A stretch of 64,000 nucleotides of DNA from the NCBI GenBank assembly GCA_025526915.1, contig JAHLKH010000001.1:124001-188000 (forward strand), given 5' to 3'. Position 1 is the first letter of the stretch, and each line of letters begins with the position of its first letter. Origin of the DNA: Entophlyctis helioformis. Lineage: Eukaryota > Chytridiomycota > Chytridiomycetes > Chytridiales > Chytriomycetaceae. The notes below the pieces were generated by a model that was given only the letters and a program-made list of their open reading frames with translations, had not been told where the DNA came from and ran no database searches. The position numbers and the translations under genes were made by a program. Shown piece by piece: positions 9,701 through 38,753 of this stretch.

Positions 9701-12700
9701 GGGATGCCATAGACGACTCATCCGTCGTGATGATCGAGAGAATGTCATCCGGTGTTGGCACTGCCAGTGCTGGTGCTGCCAGTGCTGCTGCTGCTGGCTG
9801 CTCAGGCTTGCCGTGATCATCGGGCACAGCTGGCTGGGGTGCAACTGGTTGATCGTCGGGCTGCTTGGCGGTGTCATGCTCGGGCGACTCCAGCGACTCG
9901 AATGTACAGCACTCGAGTGTTGTACCCTTCGCCAGTTTCACTGGGTGCCCAAAGCGACGTTCCTGGCTCGTGTGGTTGTATCGACTCCGTCCGTACATGA
10001 CCCGCGCGGTGATGCCCTCGCGAAGGATGAACCGACCAGACAGGAGCTCTGCCTTTGTTACGCCACCAAGGCCCTTGATGATGTCCTTGTCGCCGATGTC
10101 GTCAAGTTGCTTGAAGTCGACATCCAGGAAGCAGTACCGCGTTGTCTGGCCATCAAGCCAGCCGTAGACATGGTACTTGGGCGGTAGGGGTGCGTCTTGA
10201 TCCAGCTCAAGCAGCTCTTCGAGGATGGCGCCAATGATGACAAGGCTGGCATGTCGCGCACCGACGGTAAACGAGTGCACCCTTGCGACGACGTCCTGGG
10301 AGAGCAGAGGACGCGTCCAACCTGCCGATGACCTGATGGCATGAACGCCAAAGATCGGGGCACTCTGCGGGCCACTGGACAGCATGTCCTGAGCACCATG
10401 CCAGCCAAGATGTCAGTAAATGCAAAGTCATACATGCATGTAGACAGGCAGAATGGTGATCCTAAATCGTACCTCCAGCTCCACTCTCATGCTACGATGG
10501 TCAGGTGTGTCTGCAGCAGGTGGATCAGGTGCGTCGGTGGTGGGATGGCCGGGCGCGTCCGCAGCTGGCTGTTGATCATCGCCGCTGGTGACTGAAGCAG
10601 GCTGTTGATTGTCGCTGGCGGTGGCCGCAGAGAGCGTCATGGGTGCCCCTGACATGAGGCGTCCCCCCTTTCTGTCAACCCGACGTTGTGCCACTCGTGC
10701 TCCATCTTTGCGTCTGCAAAGCCCACACATGTCAGCAAGCATGCCCAAGGCACATGGCACAGTGTACAACACGTACGTCTGCTTCTTTTTGCTCCCTGGT
10801 TTCTTCCGGCGGTCTTGCCGGCGTGCACTCTCCTTGTTCCTGTCGATGGCCTTGTCTGCCGCGGCCTTGGCAGCTTGCTTTTCGCGTTTCTGCTTGTTCG
10901 CAGCCTCCTGTTGCTTGGTGATTCGGCGTCGCGCCTGTGGAGGTTGGATGCACGATCAGCAATGCATTCCAAGTGCACACAATGCATATGCAAGCAACAA
11001 TGGAACACGAGAACTGACCGTCGTCCGGATGTCTGCATCGTGATTGAGATACAAGATCTTGCGGTCTGCTTGACCAGCCTGGCCGTCGGCGGATGGCGGT
11101 TCTTGCTCGGGCAGCTTGGGCAGTTGAGCCTCCTGTCAAGTGGAACAATGAGCAATCGTGCCAAGTCATTGCATGCACACACAGCCAGTGAAGATGAAGA
11201 CGCACCGTGGCTTGCTTGATGATGGACTCTAGCAAGTCAATGGCTGCTTCCAGCTGCTTGCGGCGTGTCACTGGTTGGCCATCCGTGATGCTTCTCAGTT
11301 CGTTCAGCCTGTCCACGGCCTTGTCGCAGATGTCGGCAGCAGTCAATGGGGAAACGCCTCTGGTGATGGCCTTGCCTTGATGCTTGACTTGCTGCGTGGC
11401 TTGCTGTGGGTCTTTCTGTGAGTCCTTCTGCGCTTCTGTTTCTGTAATGGCACCGTTCAGCAAAGAAGGTGCTGTCAGTACACGAGTTGGCATGATCCCA
11501 ATGCAAGCAGTACGTACGCGGTGTCGATAAGTGGCGGTGTGGTTTGCATGGACGATTGACAATCTTGCCCAACTGCTTCTTCATCCTTTCAGCAGCGCCC
11601 TGTACAATGAGCAGTGGATTGAGTTTGAAACGTCCAGGCGAGGAGTGCACATGCATCAGAGACATGCAGCAACTTACGTGTCCATCCCAAACAGCCTGAT
11701 CGACTGGCTCGAGCGTCGCGCGTACTGTCGCTGCTTGAGACTGCTCATGGACAATCCGTAACAGTTTCGAGCTCGCCGACCTGCTGATCTTGGCCAGAAG
11801 ATCACGGGCAGCAACGCTGTCTGGCATGCCAGCGAGGCAATCTGCCGCGTGCTTGAGGACACAGTTGAGAGCGATTGGGCAGTTCTTGATCTCGTCCAAA
11901 GTTGCATCCATCTCCCTCGCGTTGAGAATGTCGATGCCAAGCCGTTCGACGTCCTCCAGAGTCAGATGTACGGCGATCGAGTTGGGGTTGTGTTTCTGCG
12001 ACTTGGGGTGAACAAGAACGCAGCCGTCATGCAGCTGGCATCTGCATCACGATCCAACAATGACATCAAAATAGGAGCATAAGTCTGTAATGCGAGAACC
12101 CGCAGAGATCACATGCATACATACCGTTCTTGGGGCGTGGTGGTCGTGTTGGCAGCCTGGCTGCTGTCATTTCCACGTAGCAATGGATGGTCAGTATGGT
12201 GCTATGCATGCAAATGCATCCACAATGCAGCGTCCTCGAACGGTCAAGCAAGGACTTGCCTCGGCACTGGCGCGGTGGATTGACTGCTGTCGCCAGTCTG
12301 GGCGACGACCGTGTTGGCGAAAGCCCCAGATTCCTCGTGTAGGATGAAAACGGCAAAGGCGTTCAGGAAAGTTTTGGCAAGAGCCACGCCTCCAACCTTC
12401 AGCAGGTCGTTGTAGTACGCGAATCCGACAGTGTACGCGAAATCCATGGCCTCCATAGGATCGTGAAGGAGCGCACAGAAGTCGGCCGGGTTGTTGAAGC
12501 CGCGCTTCTTTGCTGCGGCGTCAAACTGCTTGTTAACGAACTTGACGGCAGCAGCAATGCCTGCAAGATGATATGAGTGGCAACACGAGTTAGTCAACGC
12601 CACAGGATCGATGACAACACAGAGCATGAAGCCAGGAATCGCACATACCTCGCCCGTAACAATCGTGATAGTCGTTTTTTGCGAGGGCGGCGACCAGTCG

Positions 12701-13648
12701 GCAAGCGCCTGGGAAATTCCGCAATCCCAGGGCAGCTGCAACGGTCGCAATGCCCTGGTGATTGTATGTGTGGATATTGGTGGCGCGGCCGCGGTACATG
12801 CGTGTTGTGATCACAGGACAACGTCCGGCGCAGTGGAAAATGACATCTGAGTCGTTGGCGATCACTGCCATGGGAATGTTGCTGTTGTGAGATGCAGATT
12901 GTCAGCCATCAATCACAACAGACAGATATCATGGTGATCTGTACCTTGGCTGGCTTGCATACTCGGCAGCGTCGCGTGCAATGCAAACGTCGGCCTCGTG
13001 GGCACACCAACAGACCCTATGCGGGGAAGTGGGTCCAAGCAGCATCTTGAGAGCCTCGGCAATGTGGCCCTTATGGTCGCGTGTCAACGTGAATGAATGG
13101 AGGAGGGCTTGCAGCTCTTTTCTGCAACATTGACTGTTAGTTAGGATCGCCACATGCAACACAAAGCAGGGAACTTGCATTGCTAGCTGTCTAAACCCTT
13201 GATTGGTTGCACGTTTGGCAAAGAACTGCTGGACCTTGGCCGCTGCGCGCAAGACGCTCAAGGTGCGGCTGGTATGCGCCTGCTGCTTGATGCCAGAGTC
13301 GCCGTGCTGGCCGTCGATGTGGAAGATGATGATCCGGCCGTCGCCGACCGACTTGAGGAATGCCTCAAGGATGGGTGCGACGATTGCTAGCCACTCACCA
13401 ATGGACGATGGCGGCTGAAGTGCGGCTGCTGCCGCGAGCTGCGGGTAGAACACACTCAGCACATCAACGAGGATGATGATGATGCTGGGTGCGGCTGGTT
13501 GATGAGGCTGGTGCTGTTGATGATGAGGCTGGTGCGGCTGGGTGGCTCCAAATGCCACGTCCAATGCATCGGACACTGTGCAGTCGGGGGGTATTGCGAC
13601 GCTGCAATACCCCTTCTTGGATACTTGGCCGAACTCGGCGATTCCCAT
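6746..13648 (-). CDS. FEN1/XPG-like nuclease fused to a Fanzor (TnpB-like) RNA-guided endonuclease
   Basis: Eighteen exons (13648-12945, 12881-12649, 12560-12260, 12163-12125, 12041-11678, 11599-11518, 11441-11206, 11132-11019, 10934-10777, 10713-10473, 10388-8636, 8562-8290, 8226-8116, 8051-8002, 7924-7698, 7626-7476, 7373-7104, 7024-6746) sum to 5586 nt, 1861 residues. Residues about 56-320 form a FEN1-type PIN nuclease with all seven acidic positions: D62 (ILVDV), D112 (HIDG), E218/D220 (HEAD), D245/D247 (NDSD) and D305 (KNDY). Residues about 730-757 are a basic NLS-like stretch. The C-terminus is a Fanzor: RuvC-I D1586 (SFDWGQRY), the rearranged glutamate E1775 (CNENLTSQ), zinc cysteines 1782/1785/1802/1805 and RuvC-III D1812 (HRDVLGATNIG). 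At the usual RuvC-II place stands AFGID, without the glutamate, as in other Fanzors. The 12259 intron uses a GC donor. One gene or two adjacent genes cannot be settled without cDNA. Confidence 0.82.
7025..7043. repeat. Short TG/CA repeat at the acceptor of the last Fanzor intron
   Basis: On the minus strand a CA run leads directly into the acceptor of exon 18, which starts at 7024. Confidence 0.85.
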
Positions 13649-14436
13649 TCTGTGTTGAGGCGAGTGGTGGGGGCGTCAGCATGTGGCAGTGAAGAGTGCG
13701 TGTCTGCAAGAAAACATGCGGCAAGAAAGCACGTGGCAGCGGCGAAACAGAGCGTGCGGCAAGGAGTGGGACTTACTGTGCGGCTGACAAGGTCTTGGGC
13801 AGGCGGCTGATGAGGCAGCAGTTGTGGGCTGGTTGTCTTGGGAGGCGGTAGTTGTGAACTGATGAGGTCTTGGGCTGTGAAGAGCGTGGCAGGCAGGGGC
13901 ATAGAACAGCGTGAGGGTCAGTACCAGCAAGCGCTTCTACTTCCAGCAGTGCATCAGTGCAGCCTGCCGTCTGTCGCTCAGTTGCGCCTGCATGCACACG
14001 TCCCTCTCCACCACATGCACACACAAACATGCCCACGTCCACGCCCACGCACACACACACACACAGACACGCAAACAGGCACACAGGCACCCAAACACAC
14101 CTGTCAGCAGCCGTGGGTGGTGCAAAGTGCAATGTTTGTCGGGATGGGAGAAACCCCAGAGCTGCCCATATCCACTATTATCGCATCAGATCCACCTGCC
14201 ACGTGGCAGCTTGGCCCAATTTTCCGCCAGCTTGGTTGGTGCCTTTGTTCGCCCACTTCCCGATGTCCATCCGCCCGTCGGAACCATCCGCCCATCAGCT
14301 GCCACTGTGTCGTCGCCCATGTTGTGCTCGCTATTGATGGCGCGCATTTGGGCAAGTGCCGCGACCAGATCTGGGCTCGACCAATCACAGCGATCCCACC
14401 ACCAGTGGCAGTGGCGCTCTGGCGACAGAGTTTGTA
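13649..14436. other. Intergenic region between two divergent genes
   Basis: This 788-bp stretch separates the starts of the FEN1-Fanzor gene (13648, minus) and the unrecognised gene at 14437 (plus). It contains a CA-rich block at about 14045-14100. A CAACACAG acceptor-like site sits one base before the Fanzor ATG, so a 5' UTR intron or an extra upstream coding exon is possible. The short frames inside are low-complexity and no protein family was recognised. Confidence 0.6.
14045..14100. repeat. CA-rich microsatellite
   Basis: Imperfect CA/CACG/CAGG repeats in the divergent intergenic region. Confidence 0.85.
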
Positions 14437-16183
14437 ATGGACAAGCAACAGCCAACACATGCCGCTGTGCACCAGCAGGACGACATGGACGCAGCAGCCA
14501 CCACAGAGCCAGCTCCCAGTCAAGCAGACCCGCAGGCCATCGACCCAACAGGAAAGGTTCTGGACAACAGCTTGTGCTTCCACTGCGACAATGGTTCATT
14601 CGAAAGCATGACACTGGTGGACAAGAAGAACCAAATACATTCGCTGCTGCCACTTGTCAAGCTCACAGATGGCCCGCGTAAAGGCGTCATATGCGTCCAA
14701 GTGTCTCGCCTCCCCTTGGTTCTGACAAGTTTCGTTCCAAGATGACTTAACAACAACGTCCCTGCTCTTGCCATCAAGGCGAAACTTGGCGGCCGTGAAG
14801 TATTGGTGGTGCTTCTCAAAGACATTGACAAGCTTCTCGTCATGCTCCCATGCCTCAAAGATCCCAGCAATCCTGACATCGTGATGCATGGCGTTGCATC
14901 CTGATCCCTCGTTCAAGAGCAGCGTCCTCCAACTCCTTGAGCACTATGCAAAGTACCGCGATCATCACAAAGTAAGTCTGATCACCCACAACGCACAATA
15001 AGCAGTGCAATCGCTCACTGACTTCTAAACCTCACACGGCAGTTTGGCGAGACGAGTGTCTTTGCAGCAGCCAACAACCAGAATCTGGGCATGCTTGTGA
15101 CACTTGATCCAAATGCAGAGCTTGCAGTCCCAGAAGGAGCGACCTTTACACACCTGTATGGTCGCGCGCTTACGTCCTATCCCGTGGAGCAGGTGAGCCT
15201 ACAAGCATGCAGGCGACACACTCTCCTTGACGATCAGCACTAACCATTGCATGGGACACAGCTGTTTAACGCATGGCGAGACAGTTTACGACGGACTGGA
15301 AAGGGCCGGAATGACAAGTCAGACCTGGAAGAGTTCATGTCAGTCACACGACAGATGCAACTCATCTTCAAGATCAGGTCGATGGACGTTGAGGAGCGCG
15401 GATTCCTTGTTGAGCCATCCTCCAAATGCTGGTAGGATATTCTCATAGGATGTGTATCCACTGATCGCACAGCAGACTGACTGCACAAACAGCACATACA
15501 CATCCTACGACAGATCGTACAACATCTTTGTATGGGGACCCATCAGCAATCCCATCCAGAAAGAGTATGCTGTGTACACCAAGGCAGTCAGGACAGAGGT
15601 TGACATGAGTGAGTAGAATTGCAGCAGGCATTCTCTGTGTATCGCCTCGACAGTTCTCAAAGTCAGACCAAGCCAAGCGCGATGCCTTACAGCAGCTCGA
15701 CGATACGCGGCAGCTCAACCATCCGCCGAGTGATCCATCCACGTCCTCGTTGGCGAGCTCGTCTGTGCGATGGCTGCCAACAGTTGCGACTCTGTTGACA
15801 CTGTGTGCCTTGACAATCTCGACGACGGCAAGTACATTGCGGGCGAGCCTGGAGAGCCAACCGTTGCTGTAGCTGCCACGCCAACAGCCAGCCGCCAAAG
15901 AGCGACAAGCAAGCGGAAGAGAGCAGCAGCTGATGCCAGTGAGTCTGTGTCGGCTGTGACGTCGCCCGTTCGGACATTGCAGCAGGCAGCCCCAACAGCA
16001 CGCACAAGTGCGCCGCCTGGATGCAGAAGGCCAACAGCTGCAACAGGCAGTCGCACGAGAGTTCTTGGTGACACTACCAACACGCAACCAACTGCTGCCC
16101 CTGGGGCAGGCTCAGCAGTCCACAAGCAAGCGCCAAAGCGACCACGACTTGAGAAGGCATCGGCTGCAGACCGCTCAGAGTGA
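14437..16183 (+). CDS. Unrecognised protein, head-to-head with the FEN1-Fanzor gene
   Basis: I do not recognise this gene. A consistent model is 14437-14700, 14779-14880, 14918-14971, 15043-15192, 15262-15431, 15493-15598, 15654-15764 and 15833-16183, giving 435 residues. Seen: a low-complexity Ala/Gln N-terminus, a CxxC (LCFHCDNG), a globular middle part (exons 4-6, including YNIFVWGPISN) and a Ser/Thr/Ala-rich tail with two basic NLS-like patches (SKRKRAA, KRPRLEK). Weak points: the 37-nt second intron is shorter than any other here, and exon 6 needs a poor GTTGAC donor. ATG 14888 is an alternative start that would drop the first two exons. An open frame on the opposite strand (14596-14916) overlaps exons 1-2. 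The position suggests, but does not show, a partner role to the nuclease. Confidence 0.5.
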
Positions 16184-16383
16184 CTGGGAATCCGGACAAG
16201 AATATGAAATTGGATTCAAAAAGTCTGAAAATTGGATGCCAAATTGAACAAAATTCGAGGCAAACCAGCCGACCAATCAGGTGCCGGCAAAGGGTGCTCT
16301 ATGGGAACGAAATCAATTACCCCCCCCTCCCGCGGAACGAGGCGGCATGGAAGTCTGGTCACGTGTGACACGTGACTTGATGT
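16184..16383. other. Short convergent intergenic region
   Basis: Between the convergent ends of the unrecognised gene and CMC1 there are 200 bp with AT-rich stretches and a C-run around 16320. No gene is seen. Confidence 0.6.
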
Positions 16384-16911
16384 TCATTGAGATGGCCTCT
16401 GAGGGGTGGGCAATTCACCAGTTGAGCTTGCAGCGGGTGCGGACGGCTTGGCAAAGAGCTCCTCGACGGGCCACTTTCCAATCGACTTGAGAAACTCTCG
16501 CTTCTTGAGCAGCTCCTCCTCGCGGAACCTGTCGAGATCAGACTCTGTGGTGTACTGCTGCACGCATTCTTGCACCTTGCGGTTCTGCTCGCGGCACATC
16601 ATGACGAGCGAGAAGGTACGGTGGCGAGTGCAGTTGACCAGATCTGCTCGCCCATCAGCAGATGGTAGCAGATGGCAGCGGATGGGAGAGGATGGCCGAG
16701 CATGGCCCAGCATCCATATGTCCATGCAGTCCACATGCAGTCCATGTCCAGTTGGCCACGATCAGTCGATCCATGTTCAACAGCAGTCTCGCTCAAGCGC
16801 TGCCCGTCGACGAATGCAGGCCAGACATGAGAACGCACCATCCAGGTAGCTTCTGCACTTGTCTCTTGCGCTCTTCTTGAAGCGCTGCAGAGCAACTTCC
16901 TGCATGTTCAT
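16384..16911 (-). CDS. CMC1: CMC1-like twin CX9C mitochondrial protein
   Basis: Two exons (16911-16839 and 16643-16384) join to 110 residues. The splice restores the first CX9C pair: KCRSYLDDLVNC is split by the intron, and the second pair is CREQNRKVQEC. It is followed by the RFREEELLKKREFLKSIG helix typical of CMC1. Known: CMC1 is an intermembrane-space protein imported through the Mia40 pathway that stabilises newly made Cox1 during cytochrome oxidase assembly. Start ATG 16911 gives MNMQEVALQRF, slightly short compared with relatives, so a small upstream exon is possible. The last codons overlap a copy of the GAGGGGTGGGCAA motif (plus strand 16401-16413). The WDFY3-like gene is divergent, 382 bp away. 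Confidence 0.82.
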
Positions 16912-17293
16912 TGGTGTCAGCTGTGTCCAAGCTGCTCAGGCCGATGCCACATTGGCTGCGCTTGGACCGAGTATCGTGGCATGCCGGCGGCAAGAAAGCA
17001 AGGCGCTGGCAGGCAGCTGGCACTCAGGGCCACCCGTCTTGCTCGTCCAGCCTGATCCAACAAGAGGTAGCCACGAGCGTCTTGGATGCACACACACACA
17101 CACACCTCTTCTTCCGAACTGAGCACAGCAATGACAGTCATGGTATCGGCGAGCGAAGCCCATGCTCGGATTGCAAATGCCTGCCCTCATCAGTCACATG
17201 ACCACACGTGACGTTCAACTCGGATGCCATGCAGAACCACGACGCAGCCAAACCACGACGCAGCCGATCTGCCCGCGACTCGCCCAACGAGTC
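16912..17293. other. Divergent intergenic region between CMC1 and the WDFY3-like gene
   Basis: The 382 bp hold a CA run at about 17089-17104 and no supported gene. An in-frame ATG at 17162 exists upstream of the chosen WDFY3-like start, but the intervening residues look non-coding. Confidence 0.55.
17089..17104. repeat. CA microsatellite
   Basis: Short CA run in the CMC1/WDFY3-like intergenic region. Confidence 0.85.
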
Positions 17294-32510
<15,217 letters not shown>

Positions 32511-32769
32511 ACAGGCCCGATTAAATGGCGTTGCCATGCGTTTTTCCGCGTTTATCTACGGTGTTCCGTTTGAGGCCTGGCCCAAGGTTGTCCCAAAATG
32601 CTCCAAATGACGAACCACCACCTCGCTGCCCAGCTGGCTGCGGCTGCGTCTGCACCTGGGGCTTGCGCAACGCCGGCCTGCCGCCCCCGCGCTCTCGATC
32701 CTTTGCAGCGACGCACACGCCCAGCATGCCTGCTCACATGTCCAGCTCTCGTCGCTCTCCATCCGCACC

Positions 32770-35700
32770 ATGTCGTCGCTGCCGTCTCTGCCGTCGCTGC
32801 CGTCGTCGATTCCCTGCTCGGCTCCTTGGCGGTCGCTGCGGCTAGGCCAGACGCCTGCTGGAGGCATGTGCAGCAACGGTGCAAGACGAGCTCTGCATGC
32901 CATGCCGCAGCCGCTTCTGCAGCGCCGACCCCGCTCTGCCACGCCCCGCTTCCTCTTCCAGGCCGACGAGGAGACGGATCCTGCGAACGCTGGCTTGGCA
33001 GCAGCCAAGCGCGGCGACGAACCGTCGTCCGATGTCAAGTCGCAGTCGCTGGCCAGCAGCGACGCTGGGAGCAGCGGCAGTAGCAATGGAGGCGATAGCA
33101 TCGGTGGCAGCGGCGATGGCAACGCTCCTGGTGAGCCAGGCGACGGAGACGATGGGGACGGCTCCAGCAAGGGCGGTCGCCGTTCAAGCACGGCTCTCGA
33201 CGAGCGTGGTGACGGCAAGGATGATGTGTCTGACAAGGACGCACACGACAAGGACGCCCAACAGGCAAGCGATACAGACGCCAAGGACGCCAAGGACGCC
33301 AGGGATGGCCGCGATCCCAAACAGCCGTCTCGCCCAGAAGCCGTTGTCCGCGGCCGTCCTGTGCGCCGATCCACGTCCTCGGACACAACGCTGGCTCGTG
33401 TCAACCAAGACAGCACAGCGTTGGAGCGCGTGGTGGTTCCCGAGACGTATCCGCAGCTTCTTGCGATCCCGCTGACTCGCCGCCCTCTGTTCCCCGGCTT
33501 TTACAAGTCCCTTTACATCAAGGACCCGCGTGCCATTCAGGCTATCCAGTCGCTTGTTGAGCGTCGCCAACCGTACATTGGCATTTTCCTCGCCAAGGAC
33601 GACACGGCCGACAAGGACATTGTGACCGACGAGAGCCAGGTCCACAAGGTTGGCGTCTTTGCGCAGATCACCAACACCTATCAGACCGGGCCCGACAACT
33701 CGGCCCTCACGGTCGTGGTCTACCCCCATCGCCGTATCCGGATATCAGAGCTGGTTCAGGCTCAGCCACCTGCTTCAGATGCCGACAATGCCAGCGCCGC
33801 ATCCGCCACGCCAGGCTTCCTTCCCATCAACGCGCCGCTGATTGAGTACGATGTCCCCCTCGCCAACGTCGAGAACCTTCCAGACCAACCATACAACCAG
33901 GAAAACCGTCTGATCAAGGCCATCACGTCCGAAATCATCAATGTGCTCAAGGAGATTTCGCAGCTCAACCCGCTGCTGCGCGACCAAATCATCAGCATCT
34001 CGGTTCAGACGGGCAACCTGCTGCTGGATCCGTCCAAGCTCGCCGACTTCTCGGCCGCCGTGTCGTCTGGCGAGCCGGCTGAGCTGCAAAGCATCCTGGA
34101 GAGCCTCGTGGTGGAGGAGCGCCTGCACAAGGCGCTGGTGGTGCTGAAGAAGGAGCTCGCCAACGCCAAGCTGCAGCAAGAGATTTCCAAGGAAGTCGAC
34201 CGCAAGATGACGCGCAAGCAGCAGGAATACTTTTTGATGGAGCAGCTCAAGGGGATCAAGAAGGAGCTGGGCATGGACTCGGATGGCAAAGAGAAGCTAG
34301 TTGAACGATTCAAGGAGAAGGCGACCAAGCTTGACATGCCGCCAGCCATCCAGAAGGTCTTTGACGAGGAACTCGGCAAGCTACAGCACCTAGAGCCAGC
34401 CGCATCCGAGTTTAACGTGACGCGCAACTACCTCGACTGGCTGACGCAGATTCCCTGGGGCCAAACGTCCAAGGAGAACTTTGACGTCAAGCACGCTGCA
34501 TCGATTCTGGACGAGGATCACTATGGGCTCAAGGATGTCAAGGAGCGCATTCTCGAGTTTATTGCTGTTGGCAAGTTGCGCGGCACCGTCGAGGGCAAGA
34601 TCATCACCATGGTTGGGCCTCCAGGTTAGTGAACCGCCGCCTTGCTCCACTTGCTTGTCTTGGTGTCGACTCTGTCTTGGCAAACCTTGCCGTCACTCAC
34701 GCATTTGATCGCCTGCAACGTTTGTATGGCTGAATCCTGCAACCGTGCATGTCTTGCTACCGCCAGGTGTCGGCAAGACGTCAGTGGGCAAATCCATTGC
34801 ACATGCCCTCGGTCGCGAGTTTTACCGCTTCAGTGTGGGCGGTCTTGTTGACGTGGCTGAGATCAAGGGTCACAGACGGACGTATGTCGGTGCCATGCCC
34901 GGCAAGGTCATCCAGGCGCTGAAAAGGGTGCAGACGGTCAACCCGCTCATTATGATTGACGAGATCGACAAGCTCGGTCGCGGCCACCAAGGCGATCCGG
35001 CCAGCGCTCTGCTTGAGCTGCTCGATCCAGAGCAGAACAACTCGTTCCTCGACCACTACATGGACGTGCCCATCGATCTCTCCAAGGTTCTGTTTGTGTG
35101 CACAGCAAACACGCTGGACACCATCCCTGCTCCGTTGCTGGACCGCATGGAGGTCATTACCCTGTCTGGATATGTCTCGGAAGAAAAGGTGGCGATTGCA
35201 TCCAAGTATCTTGCGCCTGCGTCGCGGACTTCCAACGGCCTTGACAAGCACAACGTGACGATTTCCAACTCGGCTATTGAGGCGCTGATCCGACAGTACT
35301 GCCGTGAAAGCGGCGTGCGCAACCTCAAGAAGCACATTGACAAGATCTACCGCAAGGCTGCCTTCAAAATCGTCCAAGGCAATCCAGGCGTGGCTGTTGG
35401 CAGTGGGTCTGCGCAGCCGTCAACCGACTCGCCAGCCCCGGCTGGCTCGGATGCAGTGGACGCCACGCCAGTGTCCATCGAGGTTACTCCGGAAAACCTC
35501 AAGGAGTTTGTTGGATCGCCCATCTTTACCTCGGACCGCATGTACGACCAAACACCACCAGGCGTCGTCATGGGCCTTGCATGGACGCAGATGGGTGGCT
35601 CCTCTCTATTTATCGAGTCTGTGCTTGAATCAGCAGTGACGCCGGACTCGAAGCCGTCTTTCAGCAGGACTGGGCAGCTGGGCGACGTCATGAAGGAGAG

Positions 35701-36207
35701 CTCCACGATTGCATACACCTACGCGCGCGCGTTCTTTGCAAAGCGGTTCCCTGACAACAAGTTTTTCCAGCATGCGAGCATTCACATGCACGTCCCTGAA
35801 GGCGCCACTCCAAAGGATGGTATGTGCCAGAGTGTCCTGGCCACGACTGTGGATGCAAACTGCCTATAACATTGCAACAACTAACGCGGTGGTTCTTGGT
35901 GGATTGGCAAGGCCCCTCGGCGGGCATCACCATCACCAGCTCGCTTCTGTCGCTTGCTCTCGACAGACCGCTCATTCAAGAGGTTGCCATGACGGGAGAG
36001 ATCACACTCACGGGCAAGGTGCTCAAGATTGGAGGAATCAAGGAAAAGGCGATTGCTGCAAAGCGAAGTGGCGTCAAGAACATCATTTTCCCACACGCCA
36101 ACAAAGCCGACTGGGACGAGCTTCCCGAGTATGTCAAGGAGGGTCTGCAGCCGCACTTTGTGCAGCGGTACGAGGAGGTTTTTGCGATTGTGTTTCCTGA
36201 ACTGTGA
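32770..36207 (+). CDS. PIM1: Mitochondrial Lon protease (Pim1 type)
   Basis: Three exons (32770-34624, 34767-35819, 35912-36207) join to 1067 residues. A long Ser/Asp/Gly-rich, partly basic N-terminal extension of about 230 residues (presequence plus linker) is followed by the LON substrate-binding domain ([19 protein letters not shown]). The first intron splits the Walker A motif ([13 protein letters not shown]). Walker B is LIMIDEIDK. The serine-lysine protease domain has the nucleophile in DGPSAGIT and the lysine in [12 protein letters not shown]. Known: Pim1 is the hexameric ATP-dependent protease of the matrix that degrades misfolded proteins and binds mtDNA. All catalytic residues are present, so it should be active. 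It follows the WDFY3-like gene by 259 bp and converges with PP2A. Confidence 0.96.
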
Positions 36208-36534
36208 TCCACATGTGATCTCTATGTGACGATTAGGCTGGGGCAGGTGTATGGCCAGTGTTTCCGTTGGAATGAATGCTTCAACATCCGAACGAGAACG
36301 CTCAAAAGGATGCCAGAGACAACGCCCAGTGGGTTGCTATTGCCTTCAAGTGGTGTGGGAAACGAGTACGAGAACGGAAAGGAACAGAGGGGGAGAGATG
36401 GGGATGATGCAAGATAAGACCAAGACCACGGAAGATGTGCCTGTACGTCGATTATGGCGTCTTGATCATCAGGTCAACACAACAAGCTGTGCTCGGCAAT
36501 GCTCTGGACGCGGCATGGGCTGCTGCCAAACGCA

Positions 36535-38753
<2,219 letters not shown>

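Noticed and set aside
6746..10655. Fanzor as a separate gene starting at ATG 10655
   Set aside because: The upstream exons join in frame through good splice sites into the basic linker and the FEN1 domain, and the full sum is divisible by three. Not excluded; transcripts decide.
13110..13170. Intron in FEN1 exon 1 ending at a TTGCAG acceptor
   Set aside because: Removing it would shift the frame; the sequence reads through without a stop, so it was kept as coding.
14596..14916. Open frame on the minus strand with protein-like composition
   Set aside because: It overlaps exons 1-2 of the plus-strand gene, has no splice continuation I could find, and matches no family. It is most likely the antisense shadow, though the plus-strand model there is weak too.
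16401..16413. GAGGGGTGGGCAA at the CMC1 stop as a promoter
   Set aside because: No gene starts downstream of it in the right direction; it overlaps CMC1 codons and may be a coincidence or an insertion remnant.
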